NCBI GenBank assembly: GCA_030849945.1
Contig: JAVDKK010000001.1
Coordinates: 1,970,366-2,034,365 of the forward strand
Length of the DNA stretch: 64,000 nucleotides
Origin: Schauerella fraxinea
GTDB taxonomy: Bacteria > Pseudomonadota > Gammaproteobacteria > Burkholderiales > Burkholderiaceae_B
Direction of reading: 5' to 3'
Part shown: positions 20,932 to 30,278 of the stretch, piece by piece
How the letters are laid out: the number at the start of each line of letters is the position of its first letter
Numbering within the stretch: the first letter of the stretch is position 1
Program-made: the position numbers and the translations under genes
The notes under the pieces: model-generated
The model's database searches: none
What the model was told of the DNA's origin: nothing
The model's input: only the letters and a program-made list of their open reading frames with translations

Positions 20932-21984
20932 ATGCACGAACTTGTCCGCATTGAAACGCAGCGCAACGTGTTATCCGCTTTGTCTCAAGTCGAGAGCAAC
21001 GGCCTGGTCGTCGGGCTGGCGCGCTCGTCCGACGAGATCGAAGAAATCCAACGGCTACGCTACAACGTGTTCACCGAGGAAATGGGCGCCGTTTTTCCGC
21101 ACGCGAAAGACGGCATCGATCGCGACCGCTACGATCGGTGGTGCGAGCATCTTCTGGTGCGCGAACTGAGCACGGGTCGCGTGGTGGGCACTTACCGCAT
21201 CCTCACCCCCGAGAGTGCGCTGGCCGCCGGCGGCTATTACTCCGAATCCGAATTCGATCTGAGCGCGCTGGCGCCGATCCGCAGTGGCCTGGTCGAAGTG
21301 GGCCGGTCATGCACTCACCCCGATTACCGCAATGGCGGCGTGATCATGCTGTTGTGGACCGGCGTGTCGCAATTGCTGCGCGCGGGCGGATACCGCTACG
21401 TGCTGGGTTGCGCTAGCGTAAGCCTGCGGGATGACGGCGTCACGGCCGCGCAAGTGTGGCGCGAGGTGTCGTCGCGCCGTACCGAGGGCGAACACCTGCA
21501 GGTCAAGCCGCTGCACCGCTACCCGTTCGAGCGGCTAAACAGCACGCTGCCGGCACGCCTGCCGCCGTTGATCAAAGGCTACATGAAGCTGGGCGCCACG
21601 GTGTGTGGCGAGCCCGCGTGGGATCCTGATTTCAATGCAGCGGATTTTCCGGTCATGCTCGACATCCTGAACATGGATCCGCGCTATCGGCGTCACCTGG
21701 GCCTGGAATACACGCCCACGAAGCCGGCCACATTGCATGTTGTGGGGGGCACCGAACACGCGGCGCAGGCCGGGCCGGGTAACAGAGCAGGCAGCACAGT
21801 GGCCGTCAAAGAAGGCACCACAGCAGGCACGCCAGCAAGCAACACAGGCACAACCGCAGGCACCCCGGCAAGCACCCCAGCAAGCACCACGGCGACCGCC
21901 ACTGCAGGCAAAGCCAAAGCGCGCGAGACGGCCCGTTGGACCGCCGCGCCCGATCTTGTCGTCACACCGCGTTTTTCGCGCTAG
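20932..21984 (+). CDS. olsB: L-ornithine N-alpha-acyltransferase (OlsB-like, GNAT fold)
   Basis: First step of ornithine-lipid synthesis: transfer of a 3-hydroxyacyl chain from ACP to ornithine. From ATG 20932 (GGGAGGGA upstream) the protein is 350 aa. The OlsB/hemolysin-type GNAT core is recognised by EIEEIQRLRYNVFTEEMGA, VVGTYRILTPESA, LVEVGRSCTHPDYRNGGVIMLLW and PPLIKGYMKLGATVCGEPAWDPDFNAADFPVMLD. After about residue 270 there is a low-complexity Thr/Ala/Gly/Ser/Pro tail holding two 11-residue repeats (GTTAGTPAS..). No olsA is next to it. A PhoB-like box upstream suggests induction on phosphate limitation, when ornithine lipids replace phospholipids. Confidence 0.88.
   Translation: MHELVRIETQRNVLSALSQVESNGLVVGLARSSDEIEEIQRLRYNVFTEEMGAVFPHAKDGIDRDRYDRWCEHLLVRELSTGRVVGTYRILTPESALAAGGYYSESEFDLSALAPIRSGLVEVGRSCTHPDYRNGGVIMLLWTGVSQLLRAGGYRYVLGCASVSLRDDGVTAAQVWREVSSRRTEGEHLQVKPLHRYPFERLNSTLPARLPPLIKGYMKLGATVCGEPAWDPDFNAADFPVMLDILNMDPRYRRHLGLEYTPTKPATLHVVGGTEHAAQAGPGNRAGSTVAVKEGTTAGTPASNTGTTAGTPASTPASTTATATAGKAKARETARWTAAPDLVVTPRFSR
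21814..21879 (+). repeat. Two 33-bp tandem repeats in the olsB 3' end
   Basis: Imperfect 33-bp units (21814-21846 and 21847-21879) encode GTTAGTPASNT and GTTAGTPASTP in the C-terminal tail of the OlsB-like protein. A shorter A-S-T-rich remnant follows. This is a candidate length-variable tract. Confidence 0.8.
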
Positions 21985-22055
21985 GCCGCGCCATGATGCG
22001 CGCCTGGCGCCGCCTGAAGGTAAAAACGGTACGCCGTCTTACCTGGGGAGTGCGA

Positions 22056-23540
22056 TCAGCACTCAAGCAACTCGAAAGAGAAACCAACCTTCTTCCATTC
22101 TGACTCCTCCGCCCGCAGGGTGAAGTCGCTCAGCGGGTGCTTGGCCAGCCAGTCCTGGTCGATGCGGATCTTGATGTCGTCGTGATCCACGGATAGCGAA
22201 AGCGGCAGCGGCGAGATCGATTCGCGGCGGCGGGCCAGTTGTACCGCCAGCCGCAGGCACAGAATCGCCAGCCATTGCTTGTGCTGGCGCACCAAGGGCT
22301 CGATTTTATTGAGCTTGCCCTGGTGAGCGAGTGCCAGCAGCGCCAGCAGATGCTGATCGGCGCGCGAGAATCCCGGCATATCGGCGTTCTCGAGGATGTA
22401 GGCCGTGTGCTTGTGATACGTGTTGTGGGCGATCGAAATGCCCACTTCATGCAGGTCGGCCGCCCATCCCAGTGCCAGGCGCAGTTCGGTCTGCTCGCCC
22501 TGCGGCACGATGCTGTCGAACAGCGCGATCGCCGCATGGCGCACCCGTGCCGCTTGCGCCGTATCCACGTGATAGCGCTTCGTGAACTGTCGCACCGATT
22601 CGTCGCGCTTGTCGTGCTCGGCATCGCGGCCCAGCAGATCGTGCAGCACGCCCAGGCGCAACGCGCCGTCGCCGGTGTACATCACGTCGATATTCAGTTC
22701 GTCGAAGATGGCCGACATGATCGCCAGCCCGCCGGGCAGCACATCGCTGCGCTCCAGCTTGATGCCGGGCAGTTCCTCGGGCACCACGCGGCCCGAACGC
22801 ACGATCCGGTCTTTCAGTCGGGCCAGGCCGGCACGTGTGATGCCGGTTTCTGAAAAGCCGCACTGCGTGAGGATCGCGAACAAGGCCTTGGCCGTGCCGG
22901 ACGAGCCGTAGGCTTCCTTCCAGCCCATCTTGCGGTATTGACGCGCAATGACTTCGATTTCACGCCGCGCGGCCTGCTCGGCCAGTTTCATCTGGTGCGC
23001 ATCGACGATACCGTCGGCAAAGAACTGGCGGCTATAGCTCACGCAGCCCATGTACAACGACGACATCAATTGCGGCTCGAAGCTTTTACCGATAATCACC
23101 TCGGTCGAACCGCCGCCGATGTCTACCACCAGGCGTTTTTCGGGCGAGGGCGGTAGCGTATGCGCCACGCCGTTATAGATCAGCCGCGCTTCTTCGCGCC
23201 CGGCGATCACTTCGATCGGAAAACCCAACGCGGCTTCGGCGCGCGGCAAAAATTCAGGGGTATTGCGGGCCACGCGAAAGGTGTTGGTGGCCACGGCGCG
23301 CACGCGATCCGGGTGAAAGCTGCGCAAGCGCTCGCCAAAGCGTTCCAGTACCGCCACAGCGCGATCGATCGCCTCGGCGCTCAAGCGCTTGTCGGCATCC
23401 AGGCCGGCGGCCAACCGCACCGTTTCTTTCAGGCGGTCGATCTGATAGATCTGCGGCACGCCATCTTGCGTGACGACGCGTCCGAGCGACAGGCGAAAAC
23501 TGTTGGAGCCGAGGTCGACCGCTGCCAGAAGATTGTTCAT
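22056..23540 (-). CDS. ppx: Exopolyphosphatase (Ppx/GppA family)
   Basis: Releases phosphate from polyphosphate chains and may also act on pppGpp. The actin-fold ATPase motifs are AAVDLGSNSFRLSLG at the start and LVVDIGGGSTEVIIG. The C-terminal HD-like part includes LHEVGISIAHNTYHKHTAYIL. I use the ATG at 23540 (MNNLLAAVDLG, 494 aa); an in-frame TTG five codons upstream is weaker. It is divergent from ppk with a 276-bp gap containing a PhoB box that faces ppk, and convergent to olsB. The ppx/ppk neighbour pair fits polyphosphate turnover. Confidence 0.95.
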   Translation of the reverse strand: MNNLLAAVDLGSNSFRLSLGRVVTQDGVPQIYQIDRLKETVRLAAGLDADKRLSAEAIDRAVAVLERFGERLRSFHPDRVRAVATNTFRVARNTPEFLPRAEAALGFPIEVIAGREEARLIYNGVAHTLPPSPEKRLVVDIGGGSTEVIIGKSFEPQLMSSLYMGCVSYSRQFFADGIVDAHQMKLAEQAARREIEVIARQYRKMGWKEAYGSSGTAKALFAILTQCGFSETGITRAGLARLKDRIVRSGRVVPEELPGIKLERSDVLPGGLAIMSAIFDELNIDVMYTGDGALRLGVLHDLLGRDAEHDKRDESVRQFTKRYHVDTAQAARVRHAAIALFDSIVPQGEQTELRLALGWAADLHEVGISIAHNTYHKHTAYILENADMPGFSRADQHLLALLALAHQGKLNKIEPLVRQHKQWLAILCLRLAVQLARRRESISPLPLSLSVDHDDIKIRIDQDWLAKHPLSDFTLRAEESEWKKVGFSFELLEC

Positions 23541-23754
23541 GACATCCGTGTTCAAAAGCTGAAATGTGGGGGGATTATAAGTACGTCATATGACAGTCCC
23601 TCGGCCACGATGGCTTACGCTCTCATCCATCGGCAGGAGCGCACCTGTGGGCGCGGTTTTTGCAATTGGACGGCCGCTTTCCCGGGCGCATACGGCGCGT
23701 TTGTGCTTTAAGGTGAGCGCCCCATTCAACACGCGCTTCGTCCTTTTTAACGCG

Positions 23755-23772
23755 CTGTCATGGAGCCGTCAC
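23755..23772 (+). promoter_or_regulatory. PhoB box upstream of ppk
   Basis: CTGTCAT-ggag-CCGTCAC matches 13 of 14 defined positions of the direct repeat CTGTCAT-n4-CTGTCAC. A -10-like TAAAAC (23783-23788) starts 10 bp after it, the spacing expected for PhoB-activated promoters. The box ends 44 bp before the ppk ATG. Confidence 0.8.
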
Positions 23773-23816
23773 GAAATTGCAGTAAAACTGGATGACTTGT
23801 CACAAATGGACCTTGT

Positions 23817-25886
23817 ATGACGACGCGATTGCCTACCGAGCCGCTGTTTCTCAATCGTGAGCTGTCCCTGTTGAAGTTCAATGAGCGTGTATTGGCCATG
23901 GCCGAAAAGCCCAGCACCCCGTTGCTGGAGCGGCTGCGGTACGTATGCATTGTGAGTTCGAATCTGGACGAGTTCTTCGAGATCCGTATTTCGACCCTGA
24001 AAGTACAGCAACGCACCAATCCCCAATTGCTGGGCATGGACGGCCTCAACGCCGACGCGGCGTTGGATGCAGTGGAAAGCGCTGTCCATCTGCTTGTGCA
24101 GCGCCAATATGCGTTGCTCAACGACGATATCTTTCCGCGCATGCATGCCGAGGGCATCGTGCTGCATCACGCCTCCGAATGGAACGAAGCGCAATTGCAG
24201 TGGGCGCGCGAGACCTTCAATCGCGATGTGATGCCGCTCCTCACGCCGATCGGGCTCGATCCGGCGCATCCGTTTCCGCGCGTCTACAACAAAAGCCTGA
24301 ACTTCATCGTGCCGCTCTCCGGCGTGGATGCCTATGGCCGCAAAGCCACGATCGCGATCGTGCAAGCGCCGCGCGCCTTGCCGCGACTGCTGTCGATGCC
24401 GTCCGAGATCTCGGGTCATCCGCACGGCTATGTGTTGTTGACCTCGCTCTTGCGCGCCTTCGTGGGCGAGCTGTTTCCAGGCCTGGAGATCCAGGGCTGT
24501 TACCAGTGGCGCGTCACGCGCAACAGCGATCTGTTTGTTGACGAAGAAGAAGTCACCAACCTGCGACATGCCTTGCAAGGCGAGCTGTCGCAACGCCACT
24601 TCGGTGCGGCGGTACGCCTGGAGATCGACAAGCTCACGCCGCCCGAACTCGAGCTTTTCCTGCAGCGCGAGTTTTCGCTGGCGCCGGACGACACTTATCG
24701 CGTCAACGGCCCGGTCAACCTCACGCGCTTGATGCAACTGTGCAATGTGGGCCGGCCCGATCTGCTGTTCCCCGACTATCACGCCATCATGCCGCCGCCG
24801 TTCGACGAGGTGGACGACAAGCCTACCGCCATGTTTGCGGCCATCGCCCAGCAAGACCGCCTGTTGCATCATCCGTACCAGTCGTTCCAGCCGGTGATCG
24901 ATTTCTTGACGGCGGCGGCGCTCGATCCCGACGTGATGGCCATCAAGCAGACCATCTACCGCACCGGCGAAGACTCCGAGCTCATGCAGATTCTGCTGCG
25001 CGCCGCGCAAGCCGGCAAGGAAGTGACGGTGGTGGTGGAGTTGATGGCGCGCTTTGACGAGCAAACCAACATCAATTGGGCCGCGCGCCTGGAAGAAGTG
25101 GGCGCGCACGTGGTGTATGGCGTGGTGGGCCATAAGACGCACGCCAAGATGGCGCTCGTGCTGCGCCGGGAAAAGGGCCGCCTTCGCCGTTATGCTCACT
25201 TGGGCACCGGCAACTACCATCCCCGCACCGCCAAGCTCTATACCGATTTCGGCTTGCTCACCGCCGATTCGGCGCTGTGTGAAGACATGGATCGCGTGTT
25301 CTCGCAGCTCACGGGTCTCGGCGCACGCCGGCCGATGAAGCAGCTCTTGCAGGCCCCGTTTACGCTGCACGAAAAAATGATCGCGATGATTCGTGCCGAA
25401 GCCGAAGCGGCCAAGGCCGGCCGCAAGGCCCGCATCATGGCCAAAATGAACTCGCTGCTCGAGCAAACCGTGATCGAAGAACTCTATCTGGCCAGCCAAG
25501 CCGGGGTGAAGATCGATCTCATTATCCGCGGCGTGTGCGCGTTGCGCGCCGGTGTGCCGGGTTTGTCGGACAACATCCGGGTGCGTTCCATCATCGGCCG
25601 TTTTCTAGAGCATGCCCGCGTATTTTATTTCCACGCCGAAGGCGAAGAGCGCGTCTACCTGTCGTCGGCCGACTGGATGGACCGCAATTTCTTCCGCCGC
25701 GTCGAAATTGCCTTCCCGGTCAACGATCCCGTACTCAAAAAGCGCGTGATCAACGAATCGTTCACCTACGCTTTGCGCGACAACCAACTGGCCTGGGTGC
25801 AGCAACCCGATGGCGACTATGCCCGCGTCAAGAGCCGTGGCGAGCCCGTGAACCTGCATCAGGAGCTGATCCGCGTCCTGGGGTAG
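23817..25886 (+). CDS. ppk: Polyphosphate kinase 1
   Basis: Polymerises ATP gamma-phosphate into polyphosphate. The 689-aa length equals the family norm (E. coli 688). The N domain shows LFLNRELSLLKFNERVLAMA and SSNLDEFFEIRI. The two PLD-like catalytic histidine regions are VGHKTHAKMALVLRRE and HARVFYFHAEGEERVYLSSADWMDRN. It lies downstream of a PhoB box and is followed by a hairpin terminator, so it is monocistronic. With ppx diverging from it, this is a polyphosphate storage/use module beside the phosphate transporter. Confidence 0.97.
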   Translation: MTTRLPTEPLFLNRELSLLKFNERVLAMAEKPSTPLLERLRYVCIVSSNLDEFFEIRISTLKVQQRTNPQLLGMDGLNADAALDAVESAVHLLVQRQYALLNDDIFPRMHAEGIVLHHASEWNEAQLQWARETFNRDVMPLLTPIGLDPAHPFPRVYNKSLNFIVPLSGVDAYGRKATIAIVQAPRALPRLLSMPSEISGHPHGYVLLTSLLRAFVGELFPGLEIQGCYQWRVTRNSDLFVDEEEVTNLRHALQGELSQRHFGAAVRLEIDKLTPPELELFLQREFSLAPDDTYRVNGPVNLTRLMQLCNVGRPDLLFPDYHAIMPPPFDEVDDKPTAMFAAIAQQDRLLHHPYQSFQPVIDFLTAAALDPDVMAIKQTIYRTGEDSELMQILLRAAQAGKEVTVVVELMARFDEQTNINWAARLEEVGAHVVYGVVGHKTHAKMALVLRREKGRLRRYAHLGTGNYHPRTAKLYTDFGLLTADSALCEDMDRVFSQLTGLGARRPMKQLLQAPFTLHEKMIAMIRAEAEAAKAGRKARIMAKMNSLLEQTVIEELYLASQAGVKIDLIIRGVCALRAGVPGLSDNIRVRSIIGRFLEHARVFYFHAEGEERVYLSSADWMDRNFFRRVEIAFPVNDPVLKKRVINESFTYALRDNQLAWVQQPDGDYARVKSRGEPVNLHQELIRVLG

Positions 25887-25911
25887 CCTGGGGTAGGGCA
25901 CGCACGGCCAG

Positions 25912-25954
25912 CAGCCCAGCGCCGGCATATGCCCGCGCTGGGCTGTTACGTTTT
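25912..25954 (+). terminator. Probable terminator after ppk
   Basis: A perfect 11-bp stem, CAGCCCAGCGC with GCGCTGGGCTG, and a 12-nt loop, followed by TTACGTTTT. It starts 26 bp after the ppk stop. The T-run is interrupted. Confidence 0.65.
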
Positions 25955-26167
25955 GGCGACCAAAGCGGATCTGGTCGGCGTGGCGCATTGCCCAAGCCGC
26001 TAATTGCTGGTTCGTCATGCGGCAGTCTCGCTCCGATGCAAGGCTAGGGCTCAACCCGCTGTCAGTCGCTTGTCCTGGATGCCGCGTTTTCCCGCCCGCT
26101 GGCGTTGCGCCGCCGTTACTGCTTTGCAGCATTCCAGGCAGCACCCCTCAAAAAGACATGTCTTTTA

Positions 26168-26185
26168 CTGTCACTATCTTGTCAT
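26168..26185 (+). promoter_or_regulatory. PhoB box upstream of pstS
   Basis: CTGTCAC-tatc-TTGTCAT is a direct repeat of the PhoB 7-mer with 4-bp spacing. TACCAT (26196-26201) stands 10 bp downstream as a likely -10. The leader to the pstS ATG is about 100 bp. PhoB activation of pst is the classical case. Confidence 0.8.
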
Positions 26186-26303
26186 CTTCGGTGTTTACCA
26201 TTCGTTCCGTTGATGGCCGATCACAGCGGTGACGGCCTGCAGACAGGAACAGCGGCGTATCAGCCGCGGTCGCAATCTCCAACGAACACTGAAGGGAACT
26301 GAA

Positions 26304-27353
26304 ATGTTCAACCGTGTTATCAAACAAGTTACGATCGGCGCAGCTCTGGGCTTCGCCGCTTTCGCGGTGCACGCGCAATCGACGTCCGTGACGGGCGCCG
26401 GCGCTTCGTTCCCGTACCCGATCTATGCCAAATGGGCATCGGATTACAAGGCCGCCAAGGGCGTGGCCGTCAACTACCAATCCATTGGTTCGGGGGGCGG
26501 TCAGCAACAGATCATCGCCAAGACGGTCGATTTCGGCGCTTCGGACGATCCGATGAAGGCTGAAGACCTGTCGAAGAACAACCTGGTCCAGTTCCCCGCC
26601 GTTATCGGCGGCACGGTGCCGGTCGTCAACATCGACGGCGTCAAGCCCGGCCAGCTCAAGCTCTCCGGCGCACTGCTGGGTGACATCTACCTGGGCAAGG
26701 TCAAGAAGTGGGACGATCCCGCGATCCAGAAGCTGAACAGCGACGTCAAGTTGCCCAGCGCCGACATCGTCGTCGTCCACCGTTCGGACGGCTCGGGCAC
26801 CACCTTCGGCTGGACCAACTACCTGTCGAAAGTGTCCCCCGACTGGAAGTCGACCGTGGGTGAGGGCAAGGCTGTGAAGTGGCCCGTGGGTCAAGGCGGC
26901 AAGGGTAACGAAGGCGTCGCCGCCTACGTTGGCCAGCTGAAGAACTCGATCGGCTACGTCGAATACGCCTACGCCAAGCAGAACAAGCTGTCGCACACGC
27001 AAGTGCAAAACGCCGACGGCAAGTTCGTGCAACCCGAGCAATCGGCCTTCGCTGCTGCCGCCGCCAACGCCGACTGGGCCAGCGCCCCGGGCATGGGTGT
27101 CGTGCTGACCAACGAGCCGGGTGCCGCGTCGTGGCCCATCACCAGCGCCACGTTCATCCTGATGCAGAAGTCGCAAGACAAGCCGCAGCAAGCAAAGGCT
27201 GTGATGGACTTCTTCAACTGGGCCTGGACGGACGGTGGCAAGTCGGCTTCGGCACTGGATTATGTGCCCCTGCCCAAGGAAGTGACGGACAAAATTGTCG
27301 CCTCCTGGAAGACGGACATCAAGGCTGCCGACGGTTCGGCAATCTGGAAGTAA
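26304..27353 (+). CDS. pstS: Phosphate ABC transporter, periplasmic substrate-binding protein PstS
   Basis: Captures inorganic phosphate in the periplasm for PstCAB. From ATG 26304 (AAGGGAA upstream) it is 349 aa, with a signal peptide ending near FAVHAQ. Binding-site motifs are TGAGASFPYPIYAKW, the SGGG turn in YQSIGSGGGQQQI, DFGASDDPM and RSDGSGTTF. These are hallmarks of PstS. It heads the pst operon; a 132-bp gap with a hairpin follows before pstC, consistent with higher expression of the binding protein. The upstream PhoB box predicts induction on phosphate starvation. Confidence 0.97.
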   Translation: MFNRVIKQVTIGAALGFAAFAVHAQSTSVTGAGASFPYPIYAKWASDYKAAKGVAVNYQSIGSGGGQQQIIAKTVDFGASDDPMKAEDLSKNNLVQFPAVIGGTVPVVNIDGVKPGQLKLSGALLGDIYLGKVKKWDDPAIQKLNSDVKLPSADIVVVHRSDGSGTTFGWTNYLSKVSPDWKSTVGEGKAVKWPVGQGGKGNEGVAAYVGQLKNSIGYVEYAYAKQNKLSHTQVQNADGKFVQPEQSAFAAAAANADWASAPGMGVVLTNEPGAASWPITSATFILMQKSQDKPQQAKAVMDFFNWAWTDGGKSASALDYVPLPKEVTDKIVASWKTDIKAADGSAIWK

Positions 27354-27396
27354 TGCTTCAAGCGAAGCGTTAAGCAGTAAGTGTTAAATCATCGCG

Positions 27397-27429
27397 CGGC
27401 GCGTGTTGCCTAAAAGGGTACGCGCGCCG
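27397..27429 (+). other. Intercistronic hairpin between pstS and pstC
   Basis: CGGCGCG (27397-27403) pairs with CGCGCCG (27423-27429) across a 19-nt loop in the 132-bp pstS-pstC gap. There is no T-run, so it is more likely an mRNA-stabilising or partial-attenuation element that raises pstS relative to pstCAB. Confidence 0.45.
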
Positions 27430-27485
27430 TGTCGATCATCGGTCTCCTGTCTTGCCACCGGTTCAACCTTTAGGAACACGCCTCC

Positions 27486-28499
27486 ATGAGTGCGGTAATG
27501 AATCATAATGGGCCGATGTCTCAACCCAAGTCTGGTGCTACGGTTGGCACCCCTGAGCCCATGAAAAAAAGCCGCAACGCGTTATTCGATGCGATTTTCA
27601 GAAACCTCACGCGCACGTTTGCGTTCCTGGTTTTCAGCCTTCTCGCTGCGATTCTGATCTCACTCATTTACGGCAGTTGGGACGCCCTGGTCGGTTACGG
27701 CCCGTCGTTCCTCTGGACCAATGACTGGGATCCGGTCAACACCACATTCGGCGCGGTCGTGCCGATCGTGGGCACCTTGCTCACGTCAGCGATCGCCCTC
27801 ATCATCGCCGTGCCTGTGTCCTTCGGCATCGCGATGTTCCTCACCGAACTTTCCCCCACCTGGCTGCGTCGCCCCTTGGGCACCGCCATCGAAATGCTGG
27901 CGGCCATTCCGTCCATCATCTACGGCATGTGGGGCCTGTTCGTTTTCGTCCCGATCTTCCAGGTGTATATCCAGCCCACCATGATCGCGGTGCTCTCCGG
28001 CATCCCCTTCATCGGCGGCTTCTTCACCGGCCCCCCGTTCGGTATCGGCATCTTCACCGCCGGCCTGATCCTCTCCATCATGGTCATCCCGTTCATCACC
28101 GCGGTCATGCGTGACGTGTTCGAACTCGTGCCCCCGTTGCTCAAAGAGTCGGCTTACGGCCTGGGCAGCAGCACCTGGGAAGTGATGTGGAAAGTGGTCT
28201 TGCCGTTTACCAAAACGGGTGTGGTGGGCGGCGTCATGCTGGGCCTGGGCCGCGCGCTTGGCGAAACGATGGCGGTCACCTTCGTGATCGGTAACGCCTT
28301 CCGCACGCCAGACTCGATTTTCTCGCCCGCCAACTCGATTGCATCGGCACTGGCCAATGAGTTCAACGAAGCAGGGGGCTTGCAGAAGGCCGCCCTGATC
28401 GAGCTCGGACTCATCCTGTTCCTGATCACCACCATCGTGCTTGCCTTGGCCAAGTTCATGCTGGTGCGTCTGTCGAAATCCGAAGGCACGAAGAGCTGA
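27486..28499 (+). CDS. pstC: Phosphate ABC transporter permease PstC
   Basis: One of the two inner-membrane channel subunits for phosphate import. The 337-aa protein has a cytoplasmic N-terminal tail of about 40 residues and six predicted membrane segments. The permease (EAA) loop region reads LVPPLLKESAYGLGSSTWEVMWKVVLPFTKTGVVGGVMLGLGRALGETMAV, which fits PstC. TTTAGGAACA precedes the ATG. pstA follows 35 bp downstream. Confidence 0.96.
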   Translation: MSAVMNHNGPMSQPKSGATVGTPEPMKKSRNALFDAIFRNLTRTFAFLVFSLLAAILISLIYGSWDALVGYGPSFLWTNDWDPVNTTFGAVVPIVGTLLTSAIALIIAVPVSFGIAMFLTELSPTWLRRPLGTAIEMLAAIPSIIYGMWGLFVFVPIFQVYIQPTMIAVLSGIPFIGGFFTGPPFGIGIFTAGLILSIMVIPFITAVMRDVFELVPPLLKESAYGLGSSTWEVMWKVVLPFTKTGVVGGVMLGLGRALGETMAVTFVIGNAFRTPDSIFSPANSIASALANEFNEAGGLQKAALIELGLILFLITTIVLALAKFMLVRLSKSEGTKS

Positions 28500-28534
28500 T
28501 CGCGTCTCGCGTCGCTCTTACACTAGGAAAAAGC

Positions 28535-29395
28535 ATGGCCGCCAATCCCGTTCTCTCGATGAACAACAAGGTCTACAAGACCCGCAGCCTGGTCAACAAG
28601 ATCATGCTCGTGCTGTCGCTCGTGGCGCTTCTGTTCGGCCTCTTCTGGCTGTTCTGGATCATCGGCACGCTCGTCTACAAAGGCGCTGGTGCCCTGTCGT
28701 ACACGCTGTTCACGCAAATCACACCGCCGCCCGGTCAAATGGGCGGGCTGGCCAACGCCATCTTCGGTAGCGTCATGATGGTGGGCGTGGGTACGCTCAT
28801 CGGCACCCCCATCGGCATCCTCGCCGGCACCTACCTGGCCGAATACGGCCAACGTGGCTGGCTCGCCCCGGCCACGCGATTCTTGAACGACGTGTTGCTC
28901 TCGGCCCCGTCCATCATCATCGGGTTGTTCATCTACGCCGTGTACGTGTACCAGGTGGGCCACTACTCCGGCTGGGCCGGCGCGCTCGCCTTGTCGATTC
29001 TCGTCATCCCCGTCGTTGTGCGCACTACCGATAACATGCTGATGCTCGTGCCCAACAGCCTGCGCGAAGCCGCCGTGGCCTTGGGTTGCCCCAAATGGCG
29101 CATGATCATGATGGTGTCGTACCGCGCCGCACGCTCGGGCATCATCACCGGCGTACTGCTCGCCGTGGCCCGCATCGCCGGCGAAACCGCACCGTTGCTG
29201 TTTACCGCGTTGTCGAACCAGTTCATGTCGTGGGACATGAATGCGCCGATGGCCAACCTGCCGGTCGTGATCTTCCAATTCGCCGCCAGCCCCTTCCCCG
29301 ACTGGAACACGCTGGCCTGGGCCGGTGCTGCATTGATCACCTTGCTGGTGCTCGCGATCAACATCATCGCCCGCAACTTGTTCCGTCAACAATAA
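28535..29395 (+). CDS. pstA: Phosphate ABC transporter permease PstA
   Basis: Second inner-membrane subunit of the phosphate importer, 286 aa with six predicted membrane segments. Recognisable parts are IFGSVMMVGVGTLIGTPIGILAGTYLAEYG and the EAA-like loop VPNSLREAAVALGCPKWRMIMMVSYRAARSGIITGVLLAVARIAGETAPLLFTA. CTAGGAAAAAGC precedes the ATG. It lies between pstC and pstB in the usual order. Confidence 0.96.
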   Translation: MAANPVLSMNNKVYKTRSLVNKIMLVLSLVALLFGLFWLFWIIGTLVYKGAGALSYTLFTQITPPPGQMGGLANAIFGSVMMVGVGTLIGTPIGILAGTYLAEYGQRGWLAPATRFLNDVLLSAPSIIIGLFIYAVYVYQVGHYSGWAGALALSILVIPVVVRTTDNMLMLVPNSLREAAVALGCPKWRMIMMVSYRAARSGIITGVLLAVARIAGETAPLLFTALSNQFMSWDMNAPMANLPVVIFQFAASPFPDWNTLAWAGAALITLLVLAINIIARNLFRQQ

Positions 29396-29440
29396 ATGCC
29401 AAACCCGGGCGCATCGGCGCCCGTACAGGATTTTGCCGTC

Positions 29441-30226
29441 ATGGATAAAACCGCTATTGCCGCCACGCCGTTGCGTTCCAAGTTGCAGGTCAACGATCTC
29501 AACTTCTACTACGGCAAGTTTCACGCGATCAAAAACGTGAGCATGCAGATCGCCGAGAAAAAGGTCACCGCCTTCATCGGCCCCTCGGGCTGCGGCAAAT
29601 CGACGCTCTTGCGCACGTTCAACCGCATGTTCGAGCTGTATCCGGGCCAACGTGCCGACGGCGAAATCTTGCTCGATGGCGAAAACCTGCTCACCTCGAA
29701 AACGGACATCTCGCTCTTGCGCGCCAAGATCGGCATGGTGTTTCAGAAGCCCACGCCGTTTCCCATGAGCATCTACGACAACGTCGCCTTCGGCGTGCGC
29801 CTGTTTGAAAGGCTCAGCAAAGGCGAAATGGAAGAGCGCGTTGAATGGGCGCTCTCCAAGGCCGCGCTCTGGAACGAAGTGAAAGACAAGCTCCACCAAA
29901 GCGGCAACAGCCTCTCGGGCGGCCAGCAACAACGCCTGTGCATCGCACGCGGCGTGGCCATCAAGCCCGAAGTGCTGCTGCTCGACGAGCCGTGTTCGGC
30001 ACTGGATCCCATTTCCACCGCCAAGATCGAAGAGCTCATCGCCGAAATCAAGAACGACTACACGGTCGTGATCGTGACTCACAACATGCAGCAAGCAGCC
30101 CGTTGCTCGGACTTCACCGCCTACATGTACTTGGGCGAACTGATGGAATTCGGCGAAACGGACCAGATTTTCGTCAAGCCCACGCGCAAGGAAACCGAGG
30201 ACTACATCACGGGTCGATTCGGTTAA
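29441..30226 (+). CDS. pstB: Phosphate ABC transporter ATP-binding protein PstB
   Basis: ATPase that drives phosphate import. From ATG 29441 it is 261 aa (MDKTAIAATPLRSKLQVNDL), the usual PstB length; an in-frame ATG at 29396 directly after the pstA stop would add 15 residues and cannot be excluded. Walker A is GPSGCGKST, the Q-loop is GMVFQKPTPFPMSIYDNVAFGVR, the signature is LSGGQQQRLCIARG and Walker B is VLLLDEPCSALDP, followed by the switch histidine in VTHNMQQA. The operon stops here with two hairpins; phoU is not downstream. Confidence 0.96.
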   Translation: MDKTAIAATPLRSKLQVNDLNFYYGKFHAIKNVSMQIAEKKVTAFIGPSGCGKSTLLRTFNRMFELYPGQRADGEILLDGENLLTSKTDISLLRAKIGMVFQKPTPFPMSIYDNVAFGVRLFERLSKGEMEERVEWALSKAALWNEVKDKLHQSGNSLSGGQQQRLCIARGVAIKPEVLLLDEPCSALDPISTAKIEELIAEIKNDYTVVIVTHNMQQAARCSDFTAYMYLGELMEFGETDQIFVKPTRKETEDYITGRFG

Positions 30227-30278
30227 GGTCAGTTGAGATCGCAGCGCCAACGCAGGAAGCGTTGGCGTACACAAAACA

